From positions 1-64,000 of the forward strand of contig CAOKOL010000009.1 in NCBI GenBank assembly GCA_948470335.1: a DNA stretch of 64,000 bases, read 5' to 3'. The notes below the pieces were generated by a model. That model was not told the origin of the DNA and ran no database searches. It saw nothing but the letters and a program-made list of their open reading frames with translations. Source of the stretch: an uncultured Lachnospiraceae bacterium (GTDB lineage Bacteria > Bacillota > Clostridia > Lachnospirales > Lachnospiraceae). A program made the translations under genes and the position numbers. Below are positions 8,379 to 16,753 of the stretch, one piece after another. Numbering within the stretch: the first letter of the stretch is position 1; every line of letters starts with the position of its first letter.

Positions 8379-10367
8379 ATGAAAAAGCTTACGGACTATT
8401 TAACCGGCAGGCAGACAAAAGCTTATCTGTTCTGCCTTTTCACGGCGGCTACACTGATCACTCTGTTCAGCCGCTCCTCTTTTTTATACCCCTTTAACAA
8501 CTGGGCAGATACCAATGTCTATATGACCATGGGCCGGGAAATGCTGCGGGGCGCCGTGCCCTACCGGGATTTATTCGACCATAAGGGCCTTTTATGGTAT
8601 TTTCTTTATATGTGCGCCAACCTGATCAGTACAAAAACCTTTCTGGGACTGTATCTGATTGAGATTCTTTCTTTCAGCATTTTTCTCTTTTACTCATGGA
8701 AATTACTGGATATGTTCTGTCCCGCTTTTTACGGGGCGGCGGTTCTGCCTGTTCTGGGCTGCCTGATCACCGTGTCGGATGCTTTCGGAATGGGCGGAAG
8801 CGCGGAGGAAATCCATCTTTCCCTTGCGGCGGCAGGACTTTACTATCTGATTCGGTTTATCCGGGGCACCGATGCGCCCTCCTCCCCCGGCCCGCTTTTG
8901 ATTTCTTATCCGGTCGTTTATCTCAACGGCATATTTGCCGGCTGTGTGCTCTGGAGCAAATATTCCCTGCTGGGATTCTGGTTTCTGTGGATGGCCTCCG
9001 TATTTTTTCTGCTGGTTTTCGGAAAAGAATGGAAACGCGGCCTGATAAGCTGCCTGGTATTTCTGCTGGGAATGGGCACCGTTTCTCTGCCCTGCCTGCT
9101 CTATCTGCTGGCCACCGGTTCCTTTTCCGACTTCTGGAATACCTATATTGTTATCAACCTGCGGTATGCCAGCCTGGAGGAACGCCGGAGCCTGAGGGAA
9201 CAGTTTCAAAACTCCCTTCATTATTTCTTGATGATGTTTGGCTGGAATAAGATTCTGGGTACCCTGACCATAACCGGCCTCGCCGCCGTCACGGTCTTTC
9301 CCGTATATTCGAAGTCTTTGGCAAAGCGGCTGATTCTGCCTGCTCTGTTTCTTTTCTCGGCAGGCGTGGCCTATATGGGAATGGTGTCTCATTTTTATTA
9401 TTTTATGGCTGTGGCGCCGTTTCTGGTCCTGTTTTTCCTCGCCGCCGGTTTTCTAGCGGCAAAGCTGCGGACCTGGTTCCGGAAAGAATCTGCCGCGGCG
9501 GAAACCATTCGATACCGGCAGAGCAGGCCGGCTGCCGGACAGGCGCCAAAAGCCGCCGGCTGTCTCCTCCTTCTGGCCGTAAGCTGTCTGTATGGCTGGC
9601 GCAGAAGTCCGAATGTTCCATATATGAAGTACAGAAAAGAGGAGCTGACCCAGTACCAGGCCGCCGCCATCATCGACCAGGAGGAAGACCCTACCCTGAT
9701 GTATTATCACAACCTGATTGACATCGGCGTTCTGATGGCTTCTGAAAAAGCAGAACCATGGGGCAAATATTTCTTTATGCCCAATATTTCCTATGAAGCC
9801 TGGCCCGCCCTCCACGACGCCCAGGAAGAAGGCATCCGAAACCGGGAAGCGAATTTTGTAATCACCTATCAGTACGGTACGGAGTCTCTGCGGCGAAACT
9901 ATCATCTGGTCCGATATTTCCCTGCCAGCGAAAAAGACCGGGGCGATTCCTATCTGCTGATGCAGGCCAACCCCTACGACCTGTATGCCGAGTCTAAACT
10001 GGCATTTCAGCAGGACGGCAGCCTTTCCTGCACGGGAGAAAAACTGCGGTGGACCGACCGGGGGGATGAGAACGCCTGGGTGCTGATCGGAACGCTGGAT
10101 CAGCCGATTGCCGCGGAACATATAACAGCCATAGCCCCTGACGGCAGAACGCCGGACATTTATCTGTATGTATCGGAAGATGGGGAAAACTGGATTTCAG
10201 GAACTGTGAGAAAAGAATTTGATGAACTGTCACTGAACTTTGAGCCTGAAACGATTCGATATGTAAAACTGATTGCCGCCAGAAATCAGACTGTGAACGG
10301 CCTGTGGCAGCTTATGGTATATGAACCGGCAGAGGCGGGCGGACAGCCGCACGGGGGGGAACCGTAA
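8379..10367 (+). CDS. Polytopic GT-C (GT39-like) membrane protein, paralogue of the one at 3749
   Basis: 662 residues. It aligns along its membrane part with the protein at 3749-6139: both have a F/YNxWxDxN-like opening, the DHKG/DHKR extracellular loop, SAEEIHL/SAEEFVL and a matching run of hydrophobic helices up to about residue 400. The C-terminal 250 residues form a shorter extracellular beta-rich region ending in a discoidin-like segment (IYLYVSEDGENW...). A GT-C glycosyltransferase role on a lipid-linked sugar donor is inferred, and the substrate is unknown. The ribosome site is weak (GGAACC), consistent with coupling to carbonic anhydrase 16 bases upstream. A diverged copy of the dispersed structured repeat follows the stop codon. 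Confidence 0.7.
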   Translation: MKKLTDYLTGRQTKAYLFCLFTAATLITLFSRSSFLYPFNNWADTNVYMTMGREMLRGAVPYRDLFDHKGLLWYFLYMCANLISTKTFLGLYLIEILSFSIFLFYSWKLLDMFCPAFYGAAVLPVLGCLITVSDAFGMGGSAEEIHLSLAAAGLYYLIRFIRGTDAPSSPGPLLISYPVVYLNGIFAGCVLWSKYSLLGFWFLWMASVFFLLVFGKEWKRGLISCLVFLLGMGTVSLPCLLYLLATGSFSDFWNTYIVINLRYASLEERRSLREQFQNSLHYFLMMFGWNKILGTLTITGLAAVTVFPVYSKSLAKRLILPALFLFSAGVAYMGMVSHFYYFMAVAPFLVLFFLAAGFLAAKLRTWFRKESAAAETIRYRQSRPAAGQAPKAAGCLLLLAVSCLYGWRRSPNVPYMKYRKEELTQYQAAAIIDQEEDPTLMYYHNLIDIGVLMASEKAEPWGKYFFMPNISYEAWPALHDAQEEGIRNREANFVITYQYGTESLRRNYHLVRYFPASEKDRGDSYLLMQANPYDLYAESKLAFQQDGSLSCTGEKLRWTDRGDENAWVLIGTLDQPIAAEHITAIAPDGRTPDIYLYVSEDGENWISGTVRKEFDELSLNFEPETIRYVKLIAARNQTVNGLWQLMVYEPAEAGGQPHGGEP

Positions 10368-10390
10368 CGGCTGTTTGCTTCCGCGGGATA

Positions 10391-10523
10391 CACACGCAAA
10401 CGCAGAGGAACTATGCCGCTGAAAGCGGCGTGTTCACCGTATGCCTGATTGCACCGGACCTGAAAGTAAGAACCTGCTGCAATGTCTGCGGTGCGGAATC
10501 CTGCAAATCAGGATTCGCATTCA
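10391..10523 (+). repeat. Dispersed structured repeat, copy C (diverged)
   Basis: It shares GCAAACGCAGAGGAA, a stem-loop, and the ending GCGGAATCCTGCAAA...GGATTCGCATTCA with copies at 33277-33446 and 60503-60645. The central hairpin is GCCGC-TGAAA-GCGGC here but GTCGC-TTGAAA-GCGAC in the others, so both sides of a base pair changed together. The long first hairpin is missing and about 50 extra bases sit between hairpins two and three. It directly follows the plus-strand gene ending at 10367. Confidence 0.65.
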
Positions 10524-10542
10524 CTTTTAGGGCCTGCCTCTG

Positions 10543-10767
10543 TCAAACATATACGTTCAGAATTTCTCCATCTATATATTGCAGTTCCCAATGACTGAAT
10601 TCTTTCTGTTTCTGCCACTTTTTACCTGCGCCCAGCGTCTCTCCTGTCACGCTCCTGCGCAGGTATATTCTGCTTACCCGCTTGTCGGCCGCCAGTTTGT
10701 GCAGTTTTTCCACCGAAATAATTCGTTCATTCCGCCAAATTAGTTGTAATTTCCTTAGTACTTTCAT
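10543..10767 (-). CDS. Small conserved protein, paralogue of the one at 18507
   Basis: 74 residues, family not recognised. It shares a clear pattern with the 68-residue protein at 18507-18713: ISVEKLH-x-LAADKR-x3-IYLR-x2-V-x-G near the middle, then EFS-x-W-x-L near the end, and both finish in VYV. The start is the ATG at 10767, with GTGGAG 9 bases upstream; the frame runs back to 10878 without a ribosome site. In the paralogue the last codons overlap the next gene's ATG. Here the equivalent ATG is changed and only a seven-codon frame follows, so this copy is an orphan. It is probably at the end of the glycan locus, separated from the peptidase gene by 154 AT-rich bases. Confidence 0.65.
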   Translation of the reverse strand: MKVLRKLQLIWRNERIISVEKLHKLAADKRVSRIYLRRSVTGETLGAGKKWQKQKEFSHWELQYIDGEILNVYV

Positions 10768-10921
10768 AAATCTTTCTCCACTTTCTATATATTTCTTCCG
10801 AAAATCTCCCCCGATTTTCAGACAATATAATAAACGGCAGAATTCTGAAAATATTACAGTATTTTTTGTATTTTTCACTTATTAATTTGAATTATCACGT
10901 TATTTCCAATTGTACTTGCAA

Positions 10922-11890
10922 TTATAACGCAGCCCGGTCATCAGCGCATTTCAGCCCGTACATAGGCCCGGCTTCCAGCACCGCCCGTTTGACCGCCTCC
11001 GATATCACGCGGGCCGCCAGCGTCCCCGCCACATTAATATCGGCCCGAACCTCTCCCGCGGACATGGCGTAAATGGTATCCCCGTCTGCCGTGGTATGGA
11101 CCGGACGGATGCTGCGGGCATAACCATTATGGGCCATTCCGGCGATTTTGGCCAACTGGGTCTTTGTGAAAGCGGCGTTTGTAATCACTGCGCCGATAGT
11201 GGTGTTGGCATGAGGGTTGAGCGCAAGCTGCTCCTGCATGGCATACATGGTTTCCTCGCTGTCCAGAAAGCTTCCTGTCTTCGGATCACACAGTCCGGCC
11301 AGCTTCCGGTTCGTCCGGTAGTCATAAATGTCTCCCAGCGCGTTCACCGCGACCACCGCTCCCATTTTCAGATCGCCCACGGCTGCCGCATAGATTCCCA
11401 GACCGGAATTCATCATGCCGGCAGGTCCCAGAAGCTTTCCCACGGTAGCCCCTGTTCCGGCTCCCACATTGCCCTGAGCCGGCATGTTTTTCTCTGCGTT
11501 TTTACAGGCCTCGTACGCCATCTCCTGATCGGGGTGGGCGTTGGCCGCAAGCTGCAGGTCAAAAATACAGGACTGGCAGACGATGGGCACCACCACGTCT
11601 CCTACCGGAAATCCGATATTCCGTTCCGCCAGATATCTCATCACCCCGCCGGCCGCATCCAGACCGAAGGCGCTGCCGCCGCTTAACAAGACCCCATGAA
11701 CGCCCTCATTGGCAGCCAGCGGATTCAGAAGCGCCGATTCTCTGGAAGCCGGTCCGCCTCCCCTGACATCCACGCCGGTGGGCGCGCCCTTTTCACATAA
11801 AATCACCGTACAGCCCGTAGCCTGTTCCAGATTCTGGGCATGACCGATTTTAATTGGCCCAATCTCCGTAATACTGATTTCTCTTAACAT
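10922..11890 (-). CDS. P1 (DmpA/S58) family aminopeptidase-like protein
   Basis: 322 residues. The family includes D-/beta-aminopeptidases that mature by self-cleavage before a serine or threonine, creating an N-terminal nucleophile. Visible family features are RGGGPASRE (about 43-51), the glycine-rich SGGSAFGLDAAGG, NVGAGTGATVGK, and MNSGLG, where the serine after asparagine is the likely cleavage nucleophile (inferred). The full family length is present. A GGAGG site precedes the ATG. It is the last gene of the long minus-strand glycan locus, 12 bases after the TraX-like gene, so it is co-transcribed. A role in the glycan pathway is not evident; it may act on peptides or amino-acid conjugates. 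Confidence 0.85.
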   Translation of the reverse strand: MLREISITEIGPIKIGHAQNLEQATGCTVILCEKGAPTGVDVRGGGPASRESALLNPLAANEGVHGVLLSGGSAFGLDAAGGVMRYLAERNIGFPVGDVVVPIVCQSCIFDLQLAANAHPDQEMAYEACKNAEKNMPAQGNVGAGTGATVGKLLGPAGMMNSGLGIYAAAVGDLKMGAVVAVNALGDIYDYRTNRKLAGLCDPKTGSFLDSEETMYAMQEQLALNPHANTTIGAVITNAAFTKTQLAKIAGMAHNGYARSIRPVHTTADGDTIYAMSAGEVRADINVAGTLAARVISEAVKRAVLEAGPMYGLKCADDRAAL

Positions 11891-11902
11891 CCTGCGGTCC
11901 TC

Positions 11903-12631
11903 CTATAAAATTCGCTGCAATATCCCCAGAATAAACAAATGTGCCGGATAAAACAGGTAAAACAGCCACTTTGTTCCTCTGTGTCCGCCCAGCGTCCCGT
12001 CATAGCACAATAGCAGCGGAATCGCCAGAAAAATTCCTGCCTGACACGCCTGGAGCCACCACAGGGACGGCTGCATAAGCGCCATCAGCCTGATAAAATA
12101 TACCACTTCAGCCGCGCCTGCAAGGGCAAAAGCCAGAAACTGTTTTTTCCGGTCGCCTCTGTAAAGGGCAAAATAGTAGGGCCATAAAACGCCCAGCACC
12201 GGCCAGTCTCCGATCAGAGAGAAGATGCAAAAGATCGCTACCAGCGTGATCTGCACCGGCCTGGGCCAGTTTGTCCGCAGGCGTACCGTTATCGCCAGAA
12301 GCCCCAGAAACAGCGTATAAATCATCCCCATCCCCACAAAACGCAGATGGCCGCCGCTTTCAAAAAAACTGAACGCCGCTGCGGAGATCAGGGCAAACAC
12401 GCCCATACGACAGATATATTTTTTCAGATTTCTTGTATAAAAAAAGCCTTCCGCCAGAAAATAGCACATAATCGGCGCCGTCAGCCTGCCGATTACATGG
12501 AGGGCCTGTCCCTGTATCGTATTCAGCGGGACAAAAGCCCAGGCAATATGATCGATCAGCATCGCGATAATCGCCAGTATTTTCAACTGATAGGCATTGA
12601 GCGCAAAAGGCATTCCCGGTCTGTTTTCCAT
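11903..12631 (-). CDS. TraX-family membrane protein
   Basis: 242 residues with about seven or eight hydrophobic helices. It begins with the family-typical segment LNAYQLKILAIIAMLIDHIA and continues with RLTAPIMCYFLAEGF and a YPAHL motif near the C-terminus. TraX of the F plasmid acetylates the pilin N-terminus. Chromosomal Firmicutes homologues are not characterised, and because this one sits inside a surface-glycan operon, acylation of a glycan is a reasonable guess. The start is the ATG at 12631 with AGGAGG 6 bases upstream; the longer frame to 12703 would run into the preceding gene. It lies 25 bases after the GT2 gene and is clearly in the same transcript. Confidence 0.85.
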   Translation of the reverse strand: MENRPGMPFALNAYQLKILAIIAMLIDHIAWAFVPLNTIQGQALHVIGRLTAPIMCYFLAEGFFYTRNLKKYICRMGVFALISAAAFSFFESGGHLRFVGMGMIYTLFLGLLAITVRLRTNWPRPVQITLVAIFCIFSLIGDWPVLGVLWPYYFALYRGDRKKQFLAFALAGAAEVVYFIRLMALMQPSLWWLQACQAGIFLAIPLLLCYDGTLGGHRGTKWLFYLFYPAHLFILGILQRIL

Positions 12632-12656
12632 AAATTCCTCCTTTTTGTGCGTATCC

Positions 12657-14489
12657 TTAAAATTCCACCGGCATCCAGTAAGGATTCCGGAATGTGAAAT
12701 CATTCCGGTCCAGCGTCAGATTCACATTATAATAGGGATCGCCCTGTTCCAGAATGTCCCGCCACCGTTCCCGGAACAGACGCATCTCCCCGTGAAAACG
12801 CTCCAGCTTCTCCGGCGTATTTTCCAGTCCTCTGGATTTGGATTCATAGTGATAGGCCCGGGCATAAGGCTCATATACCACCAGCCAGCCGGCCCTGCGC
12901 ACTTTCAGGCAGAAGTCCACGTCATTAAAAGCCACCGCCAGCGCCTCTGTCATGCCGCCCACCGCCAGATACACCTCTTTTTTCACCATCATACAGGCCG
13001 CCGTCACCGCACTGAGGTCCTGGGCTGCCACTGCTCTGGCCATATATCCCCATTCGCTGCCGGGAAGCCCTACAAAGGCATGTCCCGCCACGCCGCCCAG
13101 GCCGATAATCACGCCGGCATGCTGAATCGTATCGTCTCCGTAGTAGAGCCGGGCGCCCGCAATGCCCACATCCGGCCGCATACACTGGCCCAGCAGCTCC
13201 TCCACACAGGCGCCGTCGATCATCTCAATATCATTATTCAAAAGCAGCAGATATTCTCCCTTCGCATGAGAAACGCCGAAATTGTTAATGGCAGGATAGT
13301 TAAAACCTCTCTCATCCTTCCACTCTACCACCCGGAAATTTTTCAGCTCCCGCTTCTTTTGCTCATAGTAGGCAAACGTCTCCGGCTCCTCGCTGTTATT
13401 CTCCACGATAATCAGTTCCAGATTTTGATAAGAGGATTTTTCCAGCAGCGAACGGATGCACAGTTCCAGATCCGAACAGTGGTCTTTGTTGGGAATAATC
13501 ACCGACACCAGCGGTTCCCGGGGCCGCTCGTATACCGTATGATACATCCCCGGCTTGATTCCATGGGACACCGAAGCCCGGATGCCCGTCCTGCGGTAAT
13601 GGTCCTCCACCGCCCGAAGCCCTGCGTCAAAGGCATAGGTTTTGCTCTCCGGATTCCGGGAGGTAGAACTGCGGTGGCAGCGCCAATGATAGAGAAGCTT
13701 CGGAATATGGCAGATTTTTTCCGCTTCTTCCGCACAGCGGAAAATCAGATCATAGTCCTGCGCGCCGTCATACTCTGCGCGCATCCCGCCGACGGTACGG
13801 AGAAGACCGGCCTTTACCACAAACAGGTGACAGATATAATTCATCGTCCGCAGCAGATCAAGATTGAAATCCGGTTTAAAATGAGGCTCAAAAAACTTTC
13901 TGCCCCGCTCGTCTACCTTGTCCTCATCAGAATAGAGCACCTCCGCCTCCGGGCACCGGTTGATACATTTCACAATTTCATACAGAGCGTCCGGCGACAG
14001 CAGATCATCGTGATCCAGCAGGGCAATATAATCTCCTTTTGCCATTTCAAATGCCCCGTTGGTATTTCCGGCGATGCCTCTGTTTTCTCCCAGGTTGACA
14101 TAGCAGATCCGCGCGTCCTGTCCCACGAACCCAAGGGCGGTTTCCTCCAGATCCCGGTTCCCGCTGCCGTCTGCCAGGCAAAGCTGCCATTTCCCATAGG
14201 TCTGCTCCCGGACGGACTTTACCAGCTCCTCAAAATATCCTTTCGGCGTCCGGTACAGCGGCACCGCCAGACTGATCAGCGGCTCGGCGGCAAACTGAGT
14301 CGTCCGCTGCCGTTCCAGATCTCTTGCGGTAGGCAGCGCCCCTTTTCTCCACTGCTGAAAGCTGACTTCCTCCAGACGGAAAAATTTCATATATATTTTT
14401 TTCAGGCATTTCTTAACGCCGTTTTTCCGGCAGTAGTCCGCCGTTTTCGCCAGCAGGCTTTTCGGTTTTCGTTCTTCCTGTACTTCCAT
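12657..14489 (-). CDS. Tandem GT2 glycosyltransferase
   Basis: 610 residues with two family-2 glycosyltransferase domains. The first (about residues 75-300) has the nucleotide-sugar motif DHDD, preceded by GENRGIAGNTNGAF. The second (about 330-580) has the NND(I) motif (LLLLNNDIE), VTAACMM and FNDVDFCLKVR, typical of rhamnosyl/glucosyl-type GT2 enzymes of surface polysaccharides. It probably adds two sugars, or both linkages of a repeat, on the cytoplasmic face. Two starts are possible: the ATG at 14489 (GAGGAG 3 bases upstream) and a GTG at 14531 with a weak site. The protein is clearly paralogous to the 14544 gene and follows it by 12-54 bases. Confidence 0.88.
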   Translation of the reverse strand: MEVQEERKPKSLLAKTADYCRKNGVKKCLKKIYMKFFRLEEVSFQQWRKGALPTARDLERQRTTQFAAEPLISLAVPLYRTPKGYFEELVKSVREQTYGKWQLCLADGSGNRDLEETALGFVGQDARICYVNLGENRGIAGNTNGAFEMAKGDYIALLDHDDLLSPDALYEIVKCINRCPEAEVLYSDEDKVDERGRKFFEPHFKPDFNLDLLRTMNYICHLFVVKAGLLRTVGGMRAEYDGAQDYDLIFRCAEEAEKICHIPKLLYHWRCHRSSTSRNPESKTYAFDAGLRAVEDHYRRTGIRASVSHGIKPGMYHTVYERPREPLVSVIIPNKDHCSDLELCIRSLLEKSSYQNLELIIVENNSEEPETFAYYEQKKRELKNFRVVEWKDERGFNYPAINNFGVSHAKGEYLLLLNNDIEMIDGACVEELLGQCMRPDVGIAGARLYYGDDTIQHAGVIIGLGGVAGHAFVGLPGSEWGYMARAVAAQDLSAVTAACMMVKKEVYLAVGGMTEALAVAFNDVDFCLKVRRAGWLVVYEPYARAYHYESKSRGLENTPEKLERFHGEMRLFRERWRDILEQGDPYYNVNLTLDRNDFTFRNPYWMPVEF

Positions 14490-14543
14490 ATGCTCCTCTT
14501 TTCCGACACAGGCTACGCGGTCAGATTCCACAGACCTGCCGTT

Positions 14544-16694
14544 TCAGCGCCATCCGTCCCTTTCATAATCAATGGAACAGTCCGGCGCCGTAAGCGTCAG
14601 GTTCGGATTGTAATAAGGGTCGCCCTGTTCCATATACATCGGCCACCGTTCCTTTAAAAGCGCTTTTTCCCGCTCAAACCGCTCCGCCTTTTCCGGCGTC
14701 GTCTCGTACCCTCTGGATTTGGACTCATAATGGGTAAGCTCCACCTGGGGATTCCAGACCACCAGATAGCCCTGTTCTCTCACTTTCAGACAGAAATCCA
14801 CATCGTTATAGGCCACCTGGAACACCTCGGAAAATCCGGCGGCCGCGTCAAACACCTCTTTTTTCGTCATCATGCAGGCGGCAGTCACCGCACTGTAATT
14901 CTGCTGCACCACAGCCCTGGCGTCCCTTCCCGGATCATAGCCTTCCAGGCCGCAGAGCACATGGCCGCACACGCCGGCCAGCTTCATCACCACCCCCGCA
15001 TGCTGCACGGTGCCGTCGGCATAATAAAGCTTCGCTCCCACAACGCCTACTTCTGGCCGCTGGCAGTTGCCAAGCATTCCTTCTATCCAGTCAGGAGAGA
15101 GCACCTCGGTGTCATTATTCAGAAAAATCAGATACTCCCCTTTTGCATGGGAAACGCCGAAATTATTAATGGCCGCAAAATTAAATTTGTTTTTCCACCG
15201 TACGACCCGCACCCCATCCTTTTCAAGCTGCCCGTAATACTGTCTGATTTCTTCCGTTTCGCTGTTATTTTCCAGCACAATGATCTCGTAATTCCGATAG
15301 GTGGATTTCTCCTTGATTGACCGGATACAGGCTTGAAGCGTCTCCTTCTCATCTTTATTCGGTATCAGAATCGACACCAGCGGTTCCCCCCGCACCGGAT
15401 AGCGCACATGATAATACCCCGGATGCTCCCGGTTCAGTTCCACCGTTCCCGCCGTGCCTGTCCGTTTCAGATGGGCTTTAAGCGCCCGTTTTCCCGCTTC
15501 AAAACAGTACAGTTTGCTCTCCGGGTTCCCGGCCGTGGAAGCCGGATGGCTCCGCCAGTGATACAAAACCCTCGGCAGATGGAGAATCTCCCTGGCCCGT
15601 TCCGTACATTTCAGAATGAAATCATAGTCCTGGGAACCGTCGTAGTCCGGAGAAAATCCCCCCACCTGTCCGGCCAGTTCCCGGCGAACCAGGAAAAAAT
15701 GACAGATATAATTGTTGGAGCGGAGCAGATCCGGATTAAAATCCGGTTTCAGATGAGGCTCAAAATGGAGCTTTAAATCCATCGTCACCTTATCCTCATC
15801 GGTATAGAGAATATCCGCCTCCGGATGGCTGTTCACGGCCCTCGCCGCTTCATAGAGGGCGGAAGGCTCCAGCACATCGTCATGATCCAGCAGGCCCACC
15901 CACGCGCCCTCCGCCATGGCAAGAGCCGCGTTGGTATTTCCGGCGATGCCTCTGTTTTCACCTAAAATCTGATACCGGATCCGTTTGTCCTGTTCCGCGT
16001 ACTCCCGTAAAATCTCCTCTGTCTCCTTCCAGACACCGCTGCCGTCTGCCAGACACAGTTCCCAGTTTTCATAGCTCTGGGCCCACACCGACTCGATCAT
16101 TTCCCGCAGGTACTGCTGCGGCGTCCTGTAGACAGGCACCACAATACTGATTAAGGGTTCCTCTGAAAGAGGCGGCATATCCGTCAGACGATGACGGCAG
16201 AGCCATTTTTCATATTTGTTTTCCTCCGTCTCGTAGCGGGCTTCCCACTGGGCTTTCAGCGCCGACGGCCCCTCTTTTACGAGGCAGCGCAGGTCATTCT
16301 TCACCATCGGGAAACCAGTCATCCGCACCATCTTTTTCAGGCTGACAAAACGGCGGCTCTGCTCCCGCAGAAGCTCTCCGGGATACACCGCCGTTCTGAC
16401 ACGGCTGCGGCCGTCGCTGATGGAAACGATATACTTTTCCCCCATATCACAGGAAAATTTCAGATCGAATCCACAGTCCCGGCGGCGGACGTCGCCGAAG
16501 ACGCTGATGCTGGCGTCGGGCCTGTCCAGCCTGCGGACAGCCGTTTCCACCTTCCTTCCGGTCCGATCCGTCACCTGATATTCCACCGAACGGCCGGACA
16601 GTGCTATGGCCCAGCCGGTGATACGGACGGTCTGTGCAAACAGTTCCATCTTGTCTATATAATGTCTAATCTGCTTTTTACCTAACATACTCAT
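14544..16694 (-). CDS. Tandem GT2 glycosyltransferase with N-terminal accessory domain
   Basis: 716 residues. Residues 1-95 form a small beta-rich accessory domain (ITGWAIALSGRSVEYQV) that also starts the 16754 protein. The first GT2 domain (about 160-400) has GENRGIAGNTNAAL and DHDD. The second (about 425-690) has NNFGVSHAKGEYL, LNNDTEV, VTAACMM and YNDVDFCLKVR. It is likely a bifunctional cytoplasmic glycosyltransferase for surface glycan repeat units. The ribosome site is AGGGAAAG before the ATG. It lies 59 bases downstream of the 16754 gene and directly upstream of the other tandem GT2 gene. The three genes probably arose by tandem duplication. Confidence 0.9.
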   Translation of the reverse strand: MSMLGKKQIRHYIDKMELFAQTVRITGWAIALSGRSVEYQVTDRTGRKVETAVRRLDRPDASISVFGDVRRRDCGFDLKFSCDMGEKYIVSISDGRSRVRTAVYPGELLREQSRRFVSLKKMVRMTGFPMVKNDLRCLVKEGPSALKAQWEARYETEENKYEKWLCRHRLTDMPPLSEEPLISIVVPVYRTPQQYLREMIESVWAQSYENWELCLADGSGVWKETEEILREYAEQDKRIRYQILGENRGIAGNTNAALAMAEGAWVGLLDHDDVLEPSALYEAARAVNSHPEADILYTDEDKVTMDLKLHFEPHLKPDFNPDLLRSNNYICHFFLVRRELAGQVGGFSPDYDGSQDYDFILKCTERAREILHLPRVLYHWRSHPASTAGNPESKLYCFEAGKRALKAHLKRTGTAGTVELNREHPGYYHVRYPVRGEPLVSILIPNKDEKETLQACIRSIKEKSTYRNYEIIVLENNSETEEIRQYYGQLEKDGVRVVRWKNKFNFAAINNFGVSHAKGEYLIFLNNDTEVLSPDWIEGMLGNCQRPEVGVVGAKLYYADGTVQHAGVVMKLAGVCGHVLCGLEGYDPGRDARAVVQQNYSAVTAACMMTKKEVFDAAAGFSEVFQVAYNDVDFCLKVREQGYLVVWNPQVELTHYESKSRGYETTPEKAERFEREKALLKERWPMYMEQGDPYYNPNLTLTAPDCSIDYERDGWR

Positions 16695-16753
16695 ACTTTC
16701 CCTGTCTCAGTTTATCGTTCCGCCATTTTCTCCCGGATTCCCCGGCGATGGTT

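Noticed and set aside
12597-14657. Long plus-strand reading frame of 686 codons
   Set aside because: Exactly opposite the GT2 gene at 12657; composition is rich in H, R, P and Q with no family signal or ribosome site.
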